Positions 32,880-45,300 of a stretch of DNA of 64,000 nt are shown piece by piece. How positions within the stretch are numbered: the stretch's first letter is position 1; each line of letters begins with the position of its first letter. The notes under the pieces are model-generated. The model was not told the origin of the DNA. It made no database searches and saw nothing but the letters and a program-made list of their open reading frames with translations. The stretch is from Gnetum montanum. Taxonomy: Eukaryota; Streptophyta; Gnetopsida; Gnetales; Gnetaceae. The translations under genes were made by a program, and so were the position numbers. The stretch is taken from positions 265,859 to 329,858 of the forward strand of contig MNCI01038211.1 of NCBI GenBank assembly GCA_015680685.1. The letters are read 5' to 3'.

Positions 32880-34180
32880 GCCTTTTTTCATACATGTTCC
32901 ACCTTCAGTGGCATCAAAATCACAACCCAAAGAATGCATATCCAACCCCTATAAGGATAGGGAACCATTTTTTCATTTGGGTTCCTTCACCTTTAACAAG
33001 TAAATCCATAACACCTTGTGACTCATGCATAGCTATCATAGCCAATAATTCAATGATTAATAAGAAGTCACCACCACAACGATGACAAAAATAGCCTATT
33101 GTCAAACCAACAACTAAGTCCACTTTAGATAGTGAACAACAAAAGGCTTGAAAGCAAGCTAATTCACCAAGGTCTACATCAAGAGTAGCCTTACCTATGA
33201 ACTCCATTACTTAAACCATATCAACTAGTCAATTAAAAGAGCATCACAAACCAAGTATGAGCAAGGGTCCTAAGCAACATATGTTGAAACATGAGCCAAA
33301 AATTCTAGGAAGAATGGAGGAAGTTAAAACTACCAAGGTTAAAGATCACATGCCAAGGAAAAGAATTTCTTTGCAACAATGGAACAAACTAGATGATTCC
33401 TAAAACAAAAGAACACATCATAGAACTTATGACCTATTCATGACCTCTCTTACTCATAAAGACATGTTAGCTCAAATGTTGATCTCTATTCTTATGAGCA
33501 GAGACATGCCCACAAACAAAGAGTCCATCCACTTTGTCATTGAGCAAGCTTCACTTAGGAAAAACAAGCATCAACCCATGCTCATCTTTCATGATAGCGA
33601 AGTAAAGATTAACTCATGAAATGGAGAAGTACTATTTGCTCCTTTCCTAATTACCATACATATTGGTAGGTATAAGGTTCATTGTGTCCATGTAGATGAT
33701 GGGATGGCATCTAATATGATACCATTTACCATTCTTGAGAAACTAAGCTTAATCGAAAACATCCAGGAATCCTCTACCTCCACACTCAAGTCATTCAACA
33801 GATCACAAGTAATAGTTCAAGGTTCTATCTCCTTGGATTTTGTAGCTAGGGAATAATTTCCTACATCTGTCAACTTCCTAGTAGTCGAAGAGATACTTGA
33901 TTTTAACTTAATCTTAGGGAGGCCATGGGTAGCTAAGCTTCAAGCAATCTCATCTCCTATACATTAGGAAATTCACTTGCCATATGAGGATGGAAAAATC
34001 ATAATTCATGAGGATAACATGTGTTCACCATCTATCAACACTGTCAACATTGACTAAGGTTTGGAGGTGGATTTTCAAGACAAAACTTCCTACACTCAAG
34101 GTGGGGCCACCAACAACAACAAGGCTAAAATCTCTAAGCGTACAACATTAAACAATTAATAAGAATACCTGTTGATTGCC
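32880..34180 (+). pseudogene. Tat-4 gag C-terminus and aspartic protease
   Basis: Third diverged Tat-lineage copy, + strand. 32,880-33,450 is weak gag-like/linker sequence. From about 33,540 the PR is clear: ITIHIGRYKVHCVHVDDG, MIPFTILEKLSL (about 33,655-33,760), VIVQGSISLDF, then FNLILGRPWVAKLQAISSPI (about 33,902-33,961) and EIHLPYEDGKIIIHED. This aligns with Tat-2 PR (VHVDDGAATNIIPF, FNLILGRLWLAQL). As in Tat-2, Asp-Asp-Gly is at the active site and RT does not follow; a GGCC array follows instead. Five or more stops. Confidence 0.75.
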
Positions 34181-34400
34181 ATATCAAATAAGGAGCATGA
34201 TTAGCATAGAATCATGCAAAAGAGGTTCCTTGATATATTAAAGATCAAGCAACAAATTCACAATCCACACCTTGTCCCCTCCGTTATCAACAATCATTTA
34301 TTTACTTTTATAGCCTTGTATCATGTTCTTCTATTCATTTTATTCTCATATGCTCTTTTGAGATCATCCCATGCTTGCTAGATGAGTGTAACATGACCCG

Positions 34401-34472
34401 CCAAGGCCTAAAACATGGTTTGCCAAGGGTTAAAATTGGCAACACAATGGTTGTCCAAGGCCTAAAACTAGT
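34401..34472 (+). repeat. Short GGCC-type array after Tat-4 protease
   Basis: Three degenerate units of about 25-30 bp with CCAAGGCCTAAAAC, the same word (opposite strand) as the array at 16,557-16,735. Its place directly after PR matches Tat-2. Confidence 0.55.
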
Positions 34473-35235
34473 GAATATGTGCCCTCTCTTTCTTCCTCTT
34501 TGCATATACACCATGACCAATTTTTACTTTAACAATTACATCTCGTTTTATATATTTCATTTTATTATATCATATTGCCAAATTTTACTTTGTAGCCTTC
34601 TCATAAAAAAAAATAAAACATGAAAAATAATTAAAAATTGTAACTTGCAGCAACATAGAACATAGAACTAAAATAGAACAACATGAAACTAAATATAGAT
34701 GGTCTAAAATAGTAGCCATGGTAAGACTATGTGATAAATAATAAAAAGTATACAATGGCCATGTCCAATAGCCATAATTTGAGTGTGCAATAGATGACAA
34801 CAATAATAATAGTACATAGTCTTTAAAGCTATGATAGCCAAACAATAATAATTACAACAATGAGGTAACAAAATACAACATGTTCAAAAGTAGCCAAGAT
34901 TAAGCCATGGAAGGAGAAGGAGGATCATCATCAACATCATTGCTAATGTCATCACTGCCATGCCATCCTGTAAACAACAAAAAATATAAATGAACAGTAA
35001 CCATAATAACCAAAAAACATAATTATAAAACAACAAAAACAGAACAAGAATTGACAAAATTCAAACAAAATAACATCTAAGATAACAGCGTTGACATTGA
35101 ACCAAAAATACTAAAAATAAATTTACTTTGAAGGGAGTGAGAAACTAAAATCATTCTATTGCAAGCTTACTTTGGTTGAATTCATCTGCAAAGGTGCAAG
35201 TAAGAAACAAAGGTGGATTTGCATCTGCATTAAGC
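34473..35235. other. Tat-4 PR-RT interval, first part; one candidate antisense exon
   Basis: Mostly A-rich non-coding DNA. On the - strand, 34,967-34,900 follows a good acceptor (TTGTTTACAG) and encodes WHGSDDISNDVDDDPPSPSM, one more residue (Ala) and a stop. It resembles the last exon of the Tat-2 antisense gene in size (68 versus 63 bases), acidity and place (a few hundred bases past the PR-side array, antisense). Upstream exons were not found. Confidence 0.3.
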
Positions 35236-35696
35236 ATGAAAAAAGTGAGTGGTGCTACGATGGCGGTTGTGATGGTGGTGATGACGATGACGAGCATGAT
35301 GATGATGGTCATGGTGCATGGGCAGAAATTGTCATTATCTGGAGACTGGAAGAAGCAGCTGTAGCAAGCAGCAAGTGATGCACATTATTTGTCTATTATT
35401 GCAAGTACGAGGACACCAAGAAAGAATGACAAACTACAGATGTGCCGTGATTTCATACCAAAAGCTTTGGCTAGCATGAACAAGGCCTTGTCCAGGCCCG
35501 CCCAGAGGACATTATGAGTGATCTGAATGAAGCCAAATACAATGCTGCAGAATGCACCTATAGCGTTGGCTTCAGAACTTCCAACATCATAAGATTTGTG
35601 CAAAAAGTAACCCAGAGCCTGCAGGATAACCTCATCATCACCGGTGATAAGCTTAGAGCCTTGTTTGGCAAACAGCCCTCGCCACCGAAACCTTAA
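35236..35696 (+). pseudogene. PMEI-like (pectin methylesterase/invertase inhibitor) remnant
   Basis: GC-richer island. An N-terminal hydrophobic signal-like stretch (MKKVSGATMAVVMVVM, then a Met-rich core) is followed by GQKLSLSGDWKKQL, a TAG, QAASDAH, then LQMCRDFIPKALASMNKAL. After a frameshift near 35,500, EDIMSDLNEAKYNAAECTYS and VTQSLQDNLIITGDKLRALF follow, ending at 35,696. The C..y..A...L..aL helix, the AA-x-C element and the L-x-N-L tail fit the C-terminal half of a PMEI four-helix bundle. The first helices with their disulfide are not seen. One stop and one frameshift. The opposite strand has a competing open frame (35,385-35,603), so this call is tentative. Confidence 0.4.
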
Positions 35697-36085
35697 TCAA
35701 TCAATCAAATATCCTTTGCTTTCATGCTGCATTTCAATCCCAATTCTCTCCTCAACCGATATGTGATCGATATCTGAAATCATACTTTATTTGAAATTAC
35801 ATCTTTTAAGAAAATAAAATAAAATTTTGCAGGCTGCGCAGGCCCGCCTGGGCAGGGAATGTGCACAGAAGCAACGGCAAGGCTAGGGTTTCAGGCCACG
35901 CCTGAACTTGAACGTGTGCGTTCTGTGAGTATGACTTTGTCTGTGGACACGAACGAGAACCAGAACGAAACACAAGCACATGAACATGAACATGAACAAA
36001 CGCTCGACACGGTGGAGTTAGAAAATAAATCAAAAAATAAGCTTCACACATTGGGATTTGGTGGAGATTTTCAATCTTCCACCTT
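35697..36085. other. No gene recognised
   Basis: A short open frame at 35,859-36,128 (+) with a His/Glu stretch (AHEHEHEQTL) has no recognisable domain. Confidence 0.4.
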
Positions 36086-36434
36086 CCACGTTGGACTTTT
36101 CGGCCCCAACGTGTGCAGCAATGTGTAGAGCCTAAGGCCTTGGCTACACATTACTCATGAGAACCCCAACGTGTGGGGATAGAACAAGAAATTTTCCATT
36201 TCAAATTTTTGACCACACGTTGAAGGTCAAGCCTCACACGATAGCATGTGGCCCAACGTGTGGGGTCTATGACAAGAATTAACAAGTTCAAAATTTCCCA
36301 AACAATGCCAAGGTAGGTCCCACATGCCAAAGACTTGACTCAAAGTAGTCATAAGCTATCCTAGTGGGTCCCACAAGTCTAAAACCCAAGCCATGAAATG
36401 CCCACATGTTAAGGAGATGGTTCTCACACGTTGG
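36086..36434. repeat. Dispersed CCAACGTGTGG motif in both orientations
   Basis: CCAACGTGTG at 36,106, 36,166 and 36,253; reverse-complement forms CCACACGTTG at 36,213 and CACACGTTGG at 36,425; the variant CCACGTTGG at 36,086. Six hits in 350 bases. The core ACGTG/CACGT is G-box-like. Confidence 0.65.
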
Positions 36435-36519
36435 AAATACCAATTTTTAGCTTTTTTAATTAGTTTCACCACAAAAAGCCATTATAGTGCTAGTCTAGAC
36501 TCAGTTTGCATAGATTTTC

Positions 36520-36949
36520 CTTTACTTTAATTAATTTTTATGGATTTTTGCTCATTCTAGCAATTTACACAAGATTTTTCCTTATTTTGCTAGATTTTTG
36601 GTTGTCTTAATAATTTATGGCCTTTTCTCCTTTTTTTTTTTTTTTTGGCTTACTTTAGCAATTTCTGGCCTATTTTCACTAGATTTTGTTGTATTTTGAC
36701 CATAAAATTATCTTAAAAACAAATATCATTATTTAATGTTATCTTCAACCTTATTTGAACTTCTTTTAACCTTGTTTTCTATATTTTACCTTGTTTTAAC
36801 TGTGTCTTTTGCCTTATTTTACCATATTTTGCCTTGTTTTACTTCCTTTTGGCCTTATTTTCCTTAATATTACATTATTTTGTACTATTTTAACATTGTT
36901 TAACAATTTTATCATGCGGATGCTACTTGATGTGCTTATGTTGACATGT
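36520..36949 (+). repeat. T-rich degenerate repeat before Tat-4 RT remnant
   Basis: Degenerate units of TTTTgCCTTaTTTTacc type, about 16-20 bp, with a 16-T run at 36,631-36,646. Ends in TTGACATGTAG, an acceptor-like AG, followed by the RT remnant. The place corresponds to the ~54-bp array before RT in Tat-1 and Tat-2. Confidence 0.5.
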
Positions 36950-37300
36950 AGGATCAAGCTAAGAAAACAAGGGAGCAATTCAACTAGTCTTTGAGCCAAA
37001 GTAGATCCTTTGGTGATGTTGATTCAACCAAGTTGACCTTGAATGCCTAAACCTAGAGCTTGGAATCCTTTAAACCATGTAGCCTTAATACCTTGAAGTA
37101 GCCTGATTGTCATTGATCTTGAAGCCAAAAAAATCATAGAGGATTCCTTGGTTGAATCCCCCATTTCATAAACCACAATGGTTAGGAGAAAACATCGAAA
37201 ACTAAGTTCCTCACTTGAACCTTGATTTGTTCAAGACATTATCAAATCCCTACATGGCAACATCAAAACCTTCACATGGTCTTGATTACATCTAACATTG
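36950..37300 (+). pseudogene. pol: Tat-4 RT N-terminal remnant
   Basis: Reads VIDLEAKKIIEDSLVESPI (about 37,098-37,160), then RRKHRKLSSSLEP, a stop, FVQDIIKSLHGNIKTFTWS to about 37,287. This aligns with the Tat-1/Tat-2 region just before RT (LEARDVT.DP, LKLSSLL, QDNVKVFVWSY). Homology then ends; the polymerase domain, RNase H and IN are missing. Confidence 0.6.
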
Positions 37301-38838
37301 ACAAGTTTTCTTTTAGTGTTGTTGACCTTTTGTTTGTAGGTTTAAATGAGAATGTGACATTGGTGGACACTGTAGCCTACAACAAGCGAGCCTACATGAC
37401 CTCTTATCTCTTTTTTGGGCATTTCAAAAGACTACAAACTTGGTATAAATTTGTTAAACAAGATGCACATTTCTCATGTTCTACCAATTATAACCAATGG
37501 TGACCTATATCTATCGATTATCTCATGTGGCTTGATGCAATCTCTTGTAATAACATGTATTCTTTAACTTGTTTTCATGTCCTATTGGAGTTGTGCTTGC
37601 AAGATGAGCCCAAAGTCATCATAGAGGTGTGATTCTTCACAACAATGAGTTACCATGTGATCTCAATATGCAAGATTTAGCTAGCTTGTTCGATCTTGTC
37701 AACAGTGCTTACCTCACATCATCTCAATTATCCCTCCTAAGTGATTATCCAATAGTCAAACTATAGCCCTCCTTACCTTGCTAACAATGAAAACCTACAT
37801 TTGACATTCATGCACTATGGTGTGACATCCTCTTCTACAGACTACACAAATCAAGTTCACTGAATGTAACACATCTCATTTAGTGAGGAAAAAAATCAAA
37901 ATTTGGCTTTGGCATAGAAGCCAAAAGAGGGCTTCATCCCTATCAAAACAAGGAAGAAAATGCCAAGAAAGCAAAGAGGCCAACATAGCCTAAGGTAAAA
38001 TAGATGGCTCTAGACAAAAAGAAAAGAAAAGGAGCTAAATGGCCAAAGAAACCCGAGAGTATAGTGATGGTTCTTCTAAACACCATCAAGTAACCAATAA
38101 TTCAAGCATAAAGACCTTCTCATTCAGTAAGCATGTTACTTACATTCCATGGCTATGATGTCAACATTTGGAATTCTTTGCTAGCCCATGTGGCCATACT
38201 CCAATAGCCAACATAGCCATAATCTATTATAGTATTGTAAGATGGTTGATTAGTATCTTCCCAACCATACTTGTAGTTCTGACAAGATATAGTTGAATGT
38301 GATGGATGCATATGACTAATATATTATAAATTTTCATTGTTGATGATAATGAAATATAATAATAATGTAAATATAATTAATATCTCATTTTAACTAAAAA
38401 TAATGGAAAGTAAATTTCTAATGCAATGAGTATTTGTTTCATCAACTTGCCATTGCACCCTTAAATATTATATACTAACTAATGGATGAATCAAACTAGA
38501 TGCATAATCACTTAAATTTTTAACATACTAATTCTACATTATTAATTGCAAATATAAAAAAAACATAATGGCTAAGTAATCATGAATAGTCAAATAATAT
38601 GATGAAAAGTAAACTGCAAAAACTATAAACTAAGACAAAATATTGTAATGCATTTAAAATTGATCTCAATCTTTGTTGTCAATTATGAATATATCTAGAA
38701 ATAGTTACTTAAAATAAAGATTATAATAATTGAGACTAAATACATTATAAGTACTTGTTGATTTAATAATTCAAAAAAATAAACTACAAGAGTCTAGCTA
38801 GAACTAATAAAAATTGATTAGTTTTACCTTTGTGCATC
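37301..38838. other. No gene recognised
   Basis: Contains a 93-codon open frame (37,222-37,503, +) without recognisable domain, overlapping the Tat-4 remnant in another frame, and a Lys-rich stretch near 37,950-38,060. The rest is AT-rich. Confidence 0.4.

Positions 38839-38869
<31 letters not shown>
38839..38869. repeat. Microsatellite (AT)11 followed by (AC)4
   Basis: Simple repeat read directly. Confidence 0.95.
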
Positions 38870-41800
38870 TTTGTATATATGTATGTTTGTGAAATTCTAG
38901 TAGTATGTATGCTTATTTATGTTCTATAACCCCTTACCATAGGACCCCATAACATTGTTTTATGTTTGTGTATGTGTAGGTAGACTTAGTTGGGATTCAT
39001 GGGGGTACATAATTAGTTATGTTATTTTAATGATATATTTTCTAAGATCTCTTGATATTAGGCATACAGTTATGATTTATCATGACTATGTGCATTAATC
39101 TTATTATATGTATAATATGTTGTTGCTCCTAGCAGGGTGTGAGAATTATGGAAGAAGACTGAACATCAAGAAAGTATAATTTTGAATTGTATATCATTAT
39201 ACACATTTATGAGCATGATATTAGTGTTGTTTAGTATATTATGTTATATAATTATAAGTCAATGTTGCTTGACCAATCATATTATCATGGTATGATATTA
39301 GCATGTTATGCATGTTAATGTTGTATGGATAGTTAATATATGTTTGATGCTCATATGATCTTATGGTTATGTTGTGAATGAATTATGATGTTTCTAGGAT
39401 CAACTGGTATTTTGTTTGGAAGTCTTAAGAGTAAGTTATGAAGTGTGGAATTCTCGACATTAATTGGGATGAGGGAATTAACAAGAGAAATCTTAGAAAA
39501 TAGAAACCATAAATACAATAGTTTATATTAAGTTTTGTAACTAAAACATGTTACATTTCATCCTTCCCTTATCGATTATGCTCATGTCTTCTTGAATTTC
39601 TAGAATTCTTTCTTTTTTCCTTTCTCTTCTATTTCCCAGCTAATTTTCATGATTTTTAGGATGTTGAGAAGCTAGTATTGGGTACATTATAGTTTGGAAT
39701 ACTCAATTCAAATTCTAAAGGATCTAGGACTTTATTAGAAGCGAGTTGATGTTTTGATGTATAATTTTCAAGCTTCAATAGATTTTAAATTTCAAGTAGG
39801 TATCTTTACATGTTTCTTGTTTGGATATTAATCTTTGAGAAATTTCATGGGCCTTTTTGCAAGATAGATAGGTGTTGTACTTTGCTTCTTCATTTTTATG
39901 ATGTTGAGATTTCATGTATTTGTATTATGTTCTTAGTGTTTATAAGTGTCATGATGTAATGAGTGGAACTTTTGAAATTTAAATTTAAATGAACAACTCT
40001 GGTTACATCAAAGATTTCATTGCTATAGCTCTAGGACTTGCAGAACATGGACTAACTAGAATGTTGTACCATAAGAAGGTTGGAAAACGTATGATATGAT
40101 ATTTTTACTATTTTAACCATTATGCTCTTCTTTTTGTTTTGCCATTACTATTATAGTCTAGAGTTTAGGATAGGTCATGACCTAGTCATGATTAGGTCAT
40201 GCTAGGATTTACAGCAGGAAACAAGTCATGGTAGGATCACATTATGTTTATTTTTTTGAAAGTAGTGGCTATAGACAAATGTGGTGGATCCATGGTCAAG
40301 CCACGACTAGGTCATAGAGAATAACGGATCTAGAAGATCATGAATGACCTATGTTCAATTCATGATAGGTATTTATGAGATTTTTCCAAGCTCTAATATG
40401 AGTGGCACTTAGGCATAGTAAAGTCATTGTGAGTTTTAAAATTAGCATCTATTCTAAGCATGAGTTACACTAAATAAAAATCCTAAGGAAACAAGGTTAC
40501 GATCACATTTTTGTATAGGACACAAGCTTAATACGAGATGCACTAAGGTCACAACCCTTTAAAATGAATTGTAGAAGTGATGTGCATATGCAATCTAAGT
40601 TACAACTAATATAAATTAGAAAGAAATGTTTGAGAAAGTCTAATTTTGTTAAGAACTTGGTAAAACCAATTTAAAGAAATCATGAAAATGGTTAGTAACT
40701 TGTATGCATGTATAAGGTTTAGTGTGTTTATTATCATTAATAGAATTATTCTTGATTGACATGTATTATTATGGATGTTCATGTCTTGAACCTAGCATGA
40801 GTTGATACATTGAGCATTTTAATTGATACCTATGATACTAGTTTCCTTGGGTCAATGCTCTTTAGTATGATACTAGGCTTATGGTGTTTTGTGCTTATGT
40901 ATTTATGATTTTGAGTATGCATATAGAAGATGTGACATAAGTGTGTGGACCAATTAATGATAAGAAACCTTGTAGGATTTGGGCTAATCCCCATAGTAAT
41001 GCATCAACGGCTCCTATCTTAGTCCTCATATTGAAAGTGGAAGAGTATAGGTAGGGCCTATGATTAGTACGAGATCGTAAGGCATAGGCATAGATCTACC
41101 CTCCAGAAGGTTAGTAGCCTAAGGCTATAGATGAGGTTGTAGGAACTAGCACTAATAGTAATACATTAATTGTAATGAAAATCAATAAAAGGCCTACAAT
41201 CATTAATTGTATTATGAGTACTTATGTCAACAATATCATGTTATACATTAAGTGTGAATATGTTGACTATCACATGGGCTATGTAATTATGTGGATCATG
41301 ATCTCTTAGATCACAAGTTACCAAGGAACATGTGTTTTTGTTATATTTACAATGTCAGTTGATAATATCTTGGAGCATGAATTGTTGAGGATCTATGATT
41401 AAGTGCTTGATGGTATTGATCATGGCCATTTCTTGTATGTGATAGTGTTCCATTACATGTGATATAGGTGTATCCTATGCCGAGTTGTATGATATAATGC
41501 ATATGTGATTATGTATAACCTTGAATGGCCATGTAGATGACATATTATAGACTTGTGATGCTATGATCTTGATGTTGTGAATTATGGCACTAATGTAGCT
41601 TGATTATGTGATGTGATGTTATGTTTTTGTTATGGTTTATAATAAACTAACCTTGATGTAGGTAACTTAGAGAACCTCATACCTCTCCTCTATTTAGCAA
41701 CATACTTTTTATCTATAAGCTATATATAAAAGCCTTCATTTAGTCATGTGCTAATCTAATTTTTATGTAGGTAGACTAGCAAAGCTATGAAAGGTGATGA

Positions 41801-42355
41801 ATGCCTTGATTCTATGTTTCTATCTTTACTGTTACATGGTCTTATGAGAGAGATGAATGTTTTTACTATGGGTATTAATATGGAAAACCCATGAGTTTTT
41901 AACTACTGGTATAGTGTATATATGATGCATATATTAACATGATATACGTTTTGGATGTATTGATTGATATGTTGTGATATTATGGACTAGACATATGGAT
42001 AGCTTGGATAGTTAGAATGTTGCTTCCATGTATAATATAGTCTTTGACTAGTGCTTATATATATCTGTATTGGTTTGGTATGTGTGTGTACCTAGCTTGG
42101 TTAGTTTATGTTTGAGATTTTTAGGAAGTAGCATATAAGTTTTCATTATGTTGTTTGATCCACTTCCATGAGAATCACATTGCAATTTTAATGATGCATT
42201 AATTATGGCTTTTACCTAAAGTAGGCTTGGGTCAAATAGAAAGGGTGTTACATGTCTATAGTTTTGTATATGAAAATATACATAGAAATGTCTATACACA
42301 TCTCTTTTTCTATATTTTTGATCTCATCAATCCCAAGACAAGAGATATGTCAACA
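38870..42355 (+). other. AT-rich region ending like an LTR
   Basis: No coding seen. Ends ...GGGTGTTACA (42,242-42,251) and ...GTCAACA (42,349-42,355), directly before a PBS-like motif, so the right part may be an old gypsy LTR; a start could not be fixed. Repeated CATGACC/GGTCATG words lie at 40,165-40,360. Confidence 0.3.
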
Positions 42356-42361
42356 TTTTAT

Positions 42362-42373
42362 TGGTATCACAAC
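42362..42373 (+). promoter_or_regulatory. PBS-like motif (tRNA-iMet type)
   Basis: TGGTATCACAAC, ten of twelve identical to TGGTATCAGAGC, the common plant initiator-Met PBS; followed by TTAGGGTG as in many chromovirus-type elements. No gag or pol follows. Confidence 0.4.
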
Positions 42374-45300
42374 TTAGGGTGATGTACATTTTATGTCACT
42401 CCAATTCTCATGATGCATACAAAGTGATAAAAATATACAAGAAAATGAAGATCCATGAAAGACTCCATAAATAAATAATATGAAGTACTAATCTCTAAAG
42501 GAGAAAAGAAAAATTCAAAAAAGGAGAAGGAATCATGATGAAAGAAGAAATAAGAAAAGTCAAAGTATATACTAGTTACCACTTAGCATTTACCTCCCAG
42601 TTGGGATCATACAAGAACACACAAAAGCATAAGTGTGCCCTCTCACATGTGTTGGGATCACTCCAAAGACAAGTGTCATGAAAACAAATGTTGGCATGAC
42701 ATGAGATACCTAATCATCGTCTAACCTCTACTTAATATCATTCTAGAAGCTCATAAAGATGCAATTTCTAGCTACATTGATAGCTTAAATTACTCTATCA
42801 TTGGGTTAAGTAACCCAACCATGATTTAGCAAACCACTCTCCAAAAGCTATATAAGGAGGTATGTATCCATTGTATCAAAAAAATTTAAGAGAACACTTC
42901 ATCAAGAGAAGAAAAGGTAGAGAGATTCAAGAGAAGAGAGAACTCACCCAAGAGGTAAAGTATGCTCTTAAGCACCTCCAACTTGAAGCATGTCATAATA
43001 GGAGAGCATGTGAGAAACTTCTCTATTATTTTAGAGTATAGTTAAGAGTGTCTTAAGAATCTCCTCATTATGTTAAGAGAGTTTGAGAGTTGAGAGTTCT
43101 CATAAAATACTTTCTCATGGGAAATTGTTGATGCATCATTTTATTCACAATAGAAATAGAAGAAGCTTATATTTTTCCTTTGTTTATATGTTTATTACTC
43201 TTATTCTAGTTTTAATATCTAAAACTCTCTTTCTAAGTTGAATATTTCATGTATGCATGTCTCCTTCATAATTGTCAAGAAAGAATATTAAAAATAATAT
43301 TTTCATCAATTTTAGCATCTTAGTTACTTTATTTATTTCATTATCTCAAGCATATCATTATTTTATCCTTATTTCAATCTTATTTCAACCTATCAAAAAA
43401 TCATCAAATGATAAGCTTAAAAAATCCAAGTTCCATAAAGCCAATACTCCAAAATTAGTGAAAGATAATCCTTACAAGTTGTAAAGTATTTTAAAGCACT
43501 TCATGTGCATCACCATTGTCAAAATTTTATCCAAGAATGAAGCCAAGCTACCCATTCATCTCAAAATCATTTGCCTCTATAAATCCATTTCATGTGGTTA
43601 GCCCATGTTGCATTAGTTCAGAGGCTAAAATGTCATCCCCAAGCCAACTCTTTCATTAAACTCATTACGATCCTAATAAATCTCAAGTTATGTGTTGCAA
43701 TCTCATTTTCTAATAAAACCTTGAGCTAACCACTACTTGTGGTCAACTTGTAGTATATTTAGAATTAAAATGTATTATTTTAATGACCATGATCTCACCA
43801 TGACTTGTGCTATTATAGAATAAGGTTTCAAGACTTTGGTTCATCTCATTTCAATATAGAAGTCAGAAGTAGTAGAATGACACCTTTATAAATGAAAGGC
43901 AAAGGTAAAAAGCAATAAATTTATACCAACATAAGGCATCACAATCTGATCATGACCCATGGTTAGGCCTCCATAACTTCACCATAACTCATGATCAAGA
44001 GACCCTAATACAATCACAAGTCATGGGAAAGGTTTTTCAATACCTTGATAAACCATGAATTGAGCACAATCCATGGTCAAGCACCACAAGACAACCATAA
44101 GCCTACCACTTCTCATGGTCTACAAAACCATGAGTAACCATGAGTAAGCCATCACTCGTAGTTCCAATTGTGGTTAAATCTTTTAGGTGAAGTTTCATGC
44201 AAGGATGGCAATTCTGAAAAGCTCAAAGAGACCTTACTACCATTGTGCCAAAATATAATAATTGGAACATGTTATATTAGGCTAAGGTTGACTAACATCT
44301 TTTAAAGCTAATTTCATTAGACTAACAAAGAAGTATATTAATAAAATAAGGTTTGGATTACAAAGATTATTCTTCAAATCTTAATAATCAAAGATTAGGT
44401 TCAAACTTCTAAATAATAAAATAATCATATCAAGGTGATAATCTAATCCTAGCCTTAGAAATAAAAATTTTATTGTTTAATGGTTAATGACTTAATCACA
44501 TTCTCCATTTAATATTTTTTACTACTAATCATCATAATCTATCTAAATTGATTTTTAGTTTTTCAAAAGTTCTAGAAAGTCTTTTAGTTTCTTTCCTTGG
44601 AAATTTAAAAGATCACATATTAGTAAAGTACTTTAGATTTTATTAATGGATTAAGGTCTACTAATCTAAGTTTAAGGTACCACAACAACTTGTAAAAGAT
44701 TTTATGTAAGAAATTATTGATCTATAATTTTCTATATTTTGTTCAATAATAGGGTGGTGGGAAACATAGTTTGAAAAATTTGCAATTAATTGTAAGAAGT
44801 ATAAGTAATCATAAATGAAATATGAAATTGTATATGTTATAATTTTTTAATTTTATATTCTTTACACAATTAATTAAATATTAAAAGGGATTTCTCCCAT
44901 GTCAAAAAAATAATAAACCTAAGTTAAAGAATAATAACCAAAGTAATCCTAAGAAATTTGTGGTTCAAATCCATAAAATGAGTTTTTAAAATTTTTCAAT
45001 TTTATACTCAATTTTAGAAATTTTTTTGTTTAATTTTTCTAGTGTAATATATCATAAAGATTATGATTTTATAATAAATTTTTCCAATTTGTTGCAAAAA
45101 GAAGGGAAAGTGTATCGTAACCTGAAAGAATGATTATAAGTACATCCAAGACATATAACTAATATGATACTTTAAAAGATTTATGAACTATGGCACAAAA
45201 ATATATAATTAATATTTTAATTTAAAAAATTACAATCTAGTGAATACATTATATTAATGTTCCATTGAACTGATTTATCTATTTCAGTATGAGACTCTTA

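Noticed and set aside
35385-35603. Hydrophobic 72-codon - strand frame as a membrane protein
   Set aside because: Opposes the PMEI-like + strand frame, which has better family-type residues; kept as an alternative only.
37222-37503. 93-codon + strand frame as a gene
   Set aside because: Overlaps the Tat-4 RT remnant in a different frame and has no recognisable domain or splice context.
41056-41089. Hairpin GCCTATG/CATAGGC with an inner TACG/CGTA stem
   Set aside because: A 7-bp stem with a 20-base loop is expected by chance in several kilobases of AT-rich DNA; no second copy seen.
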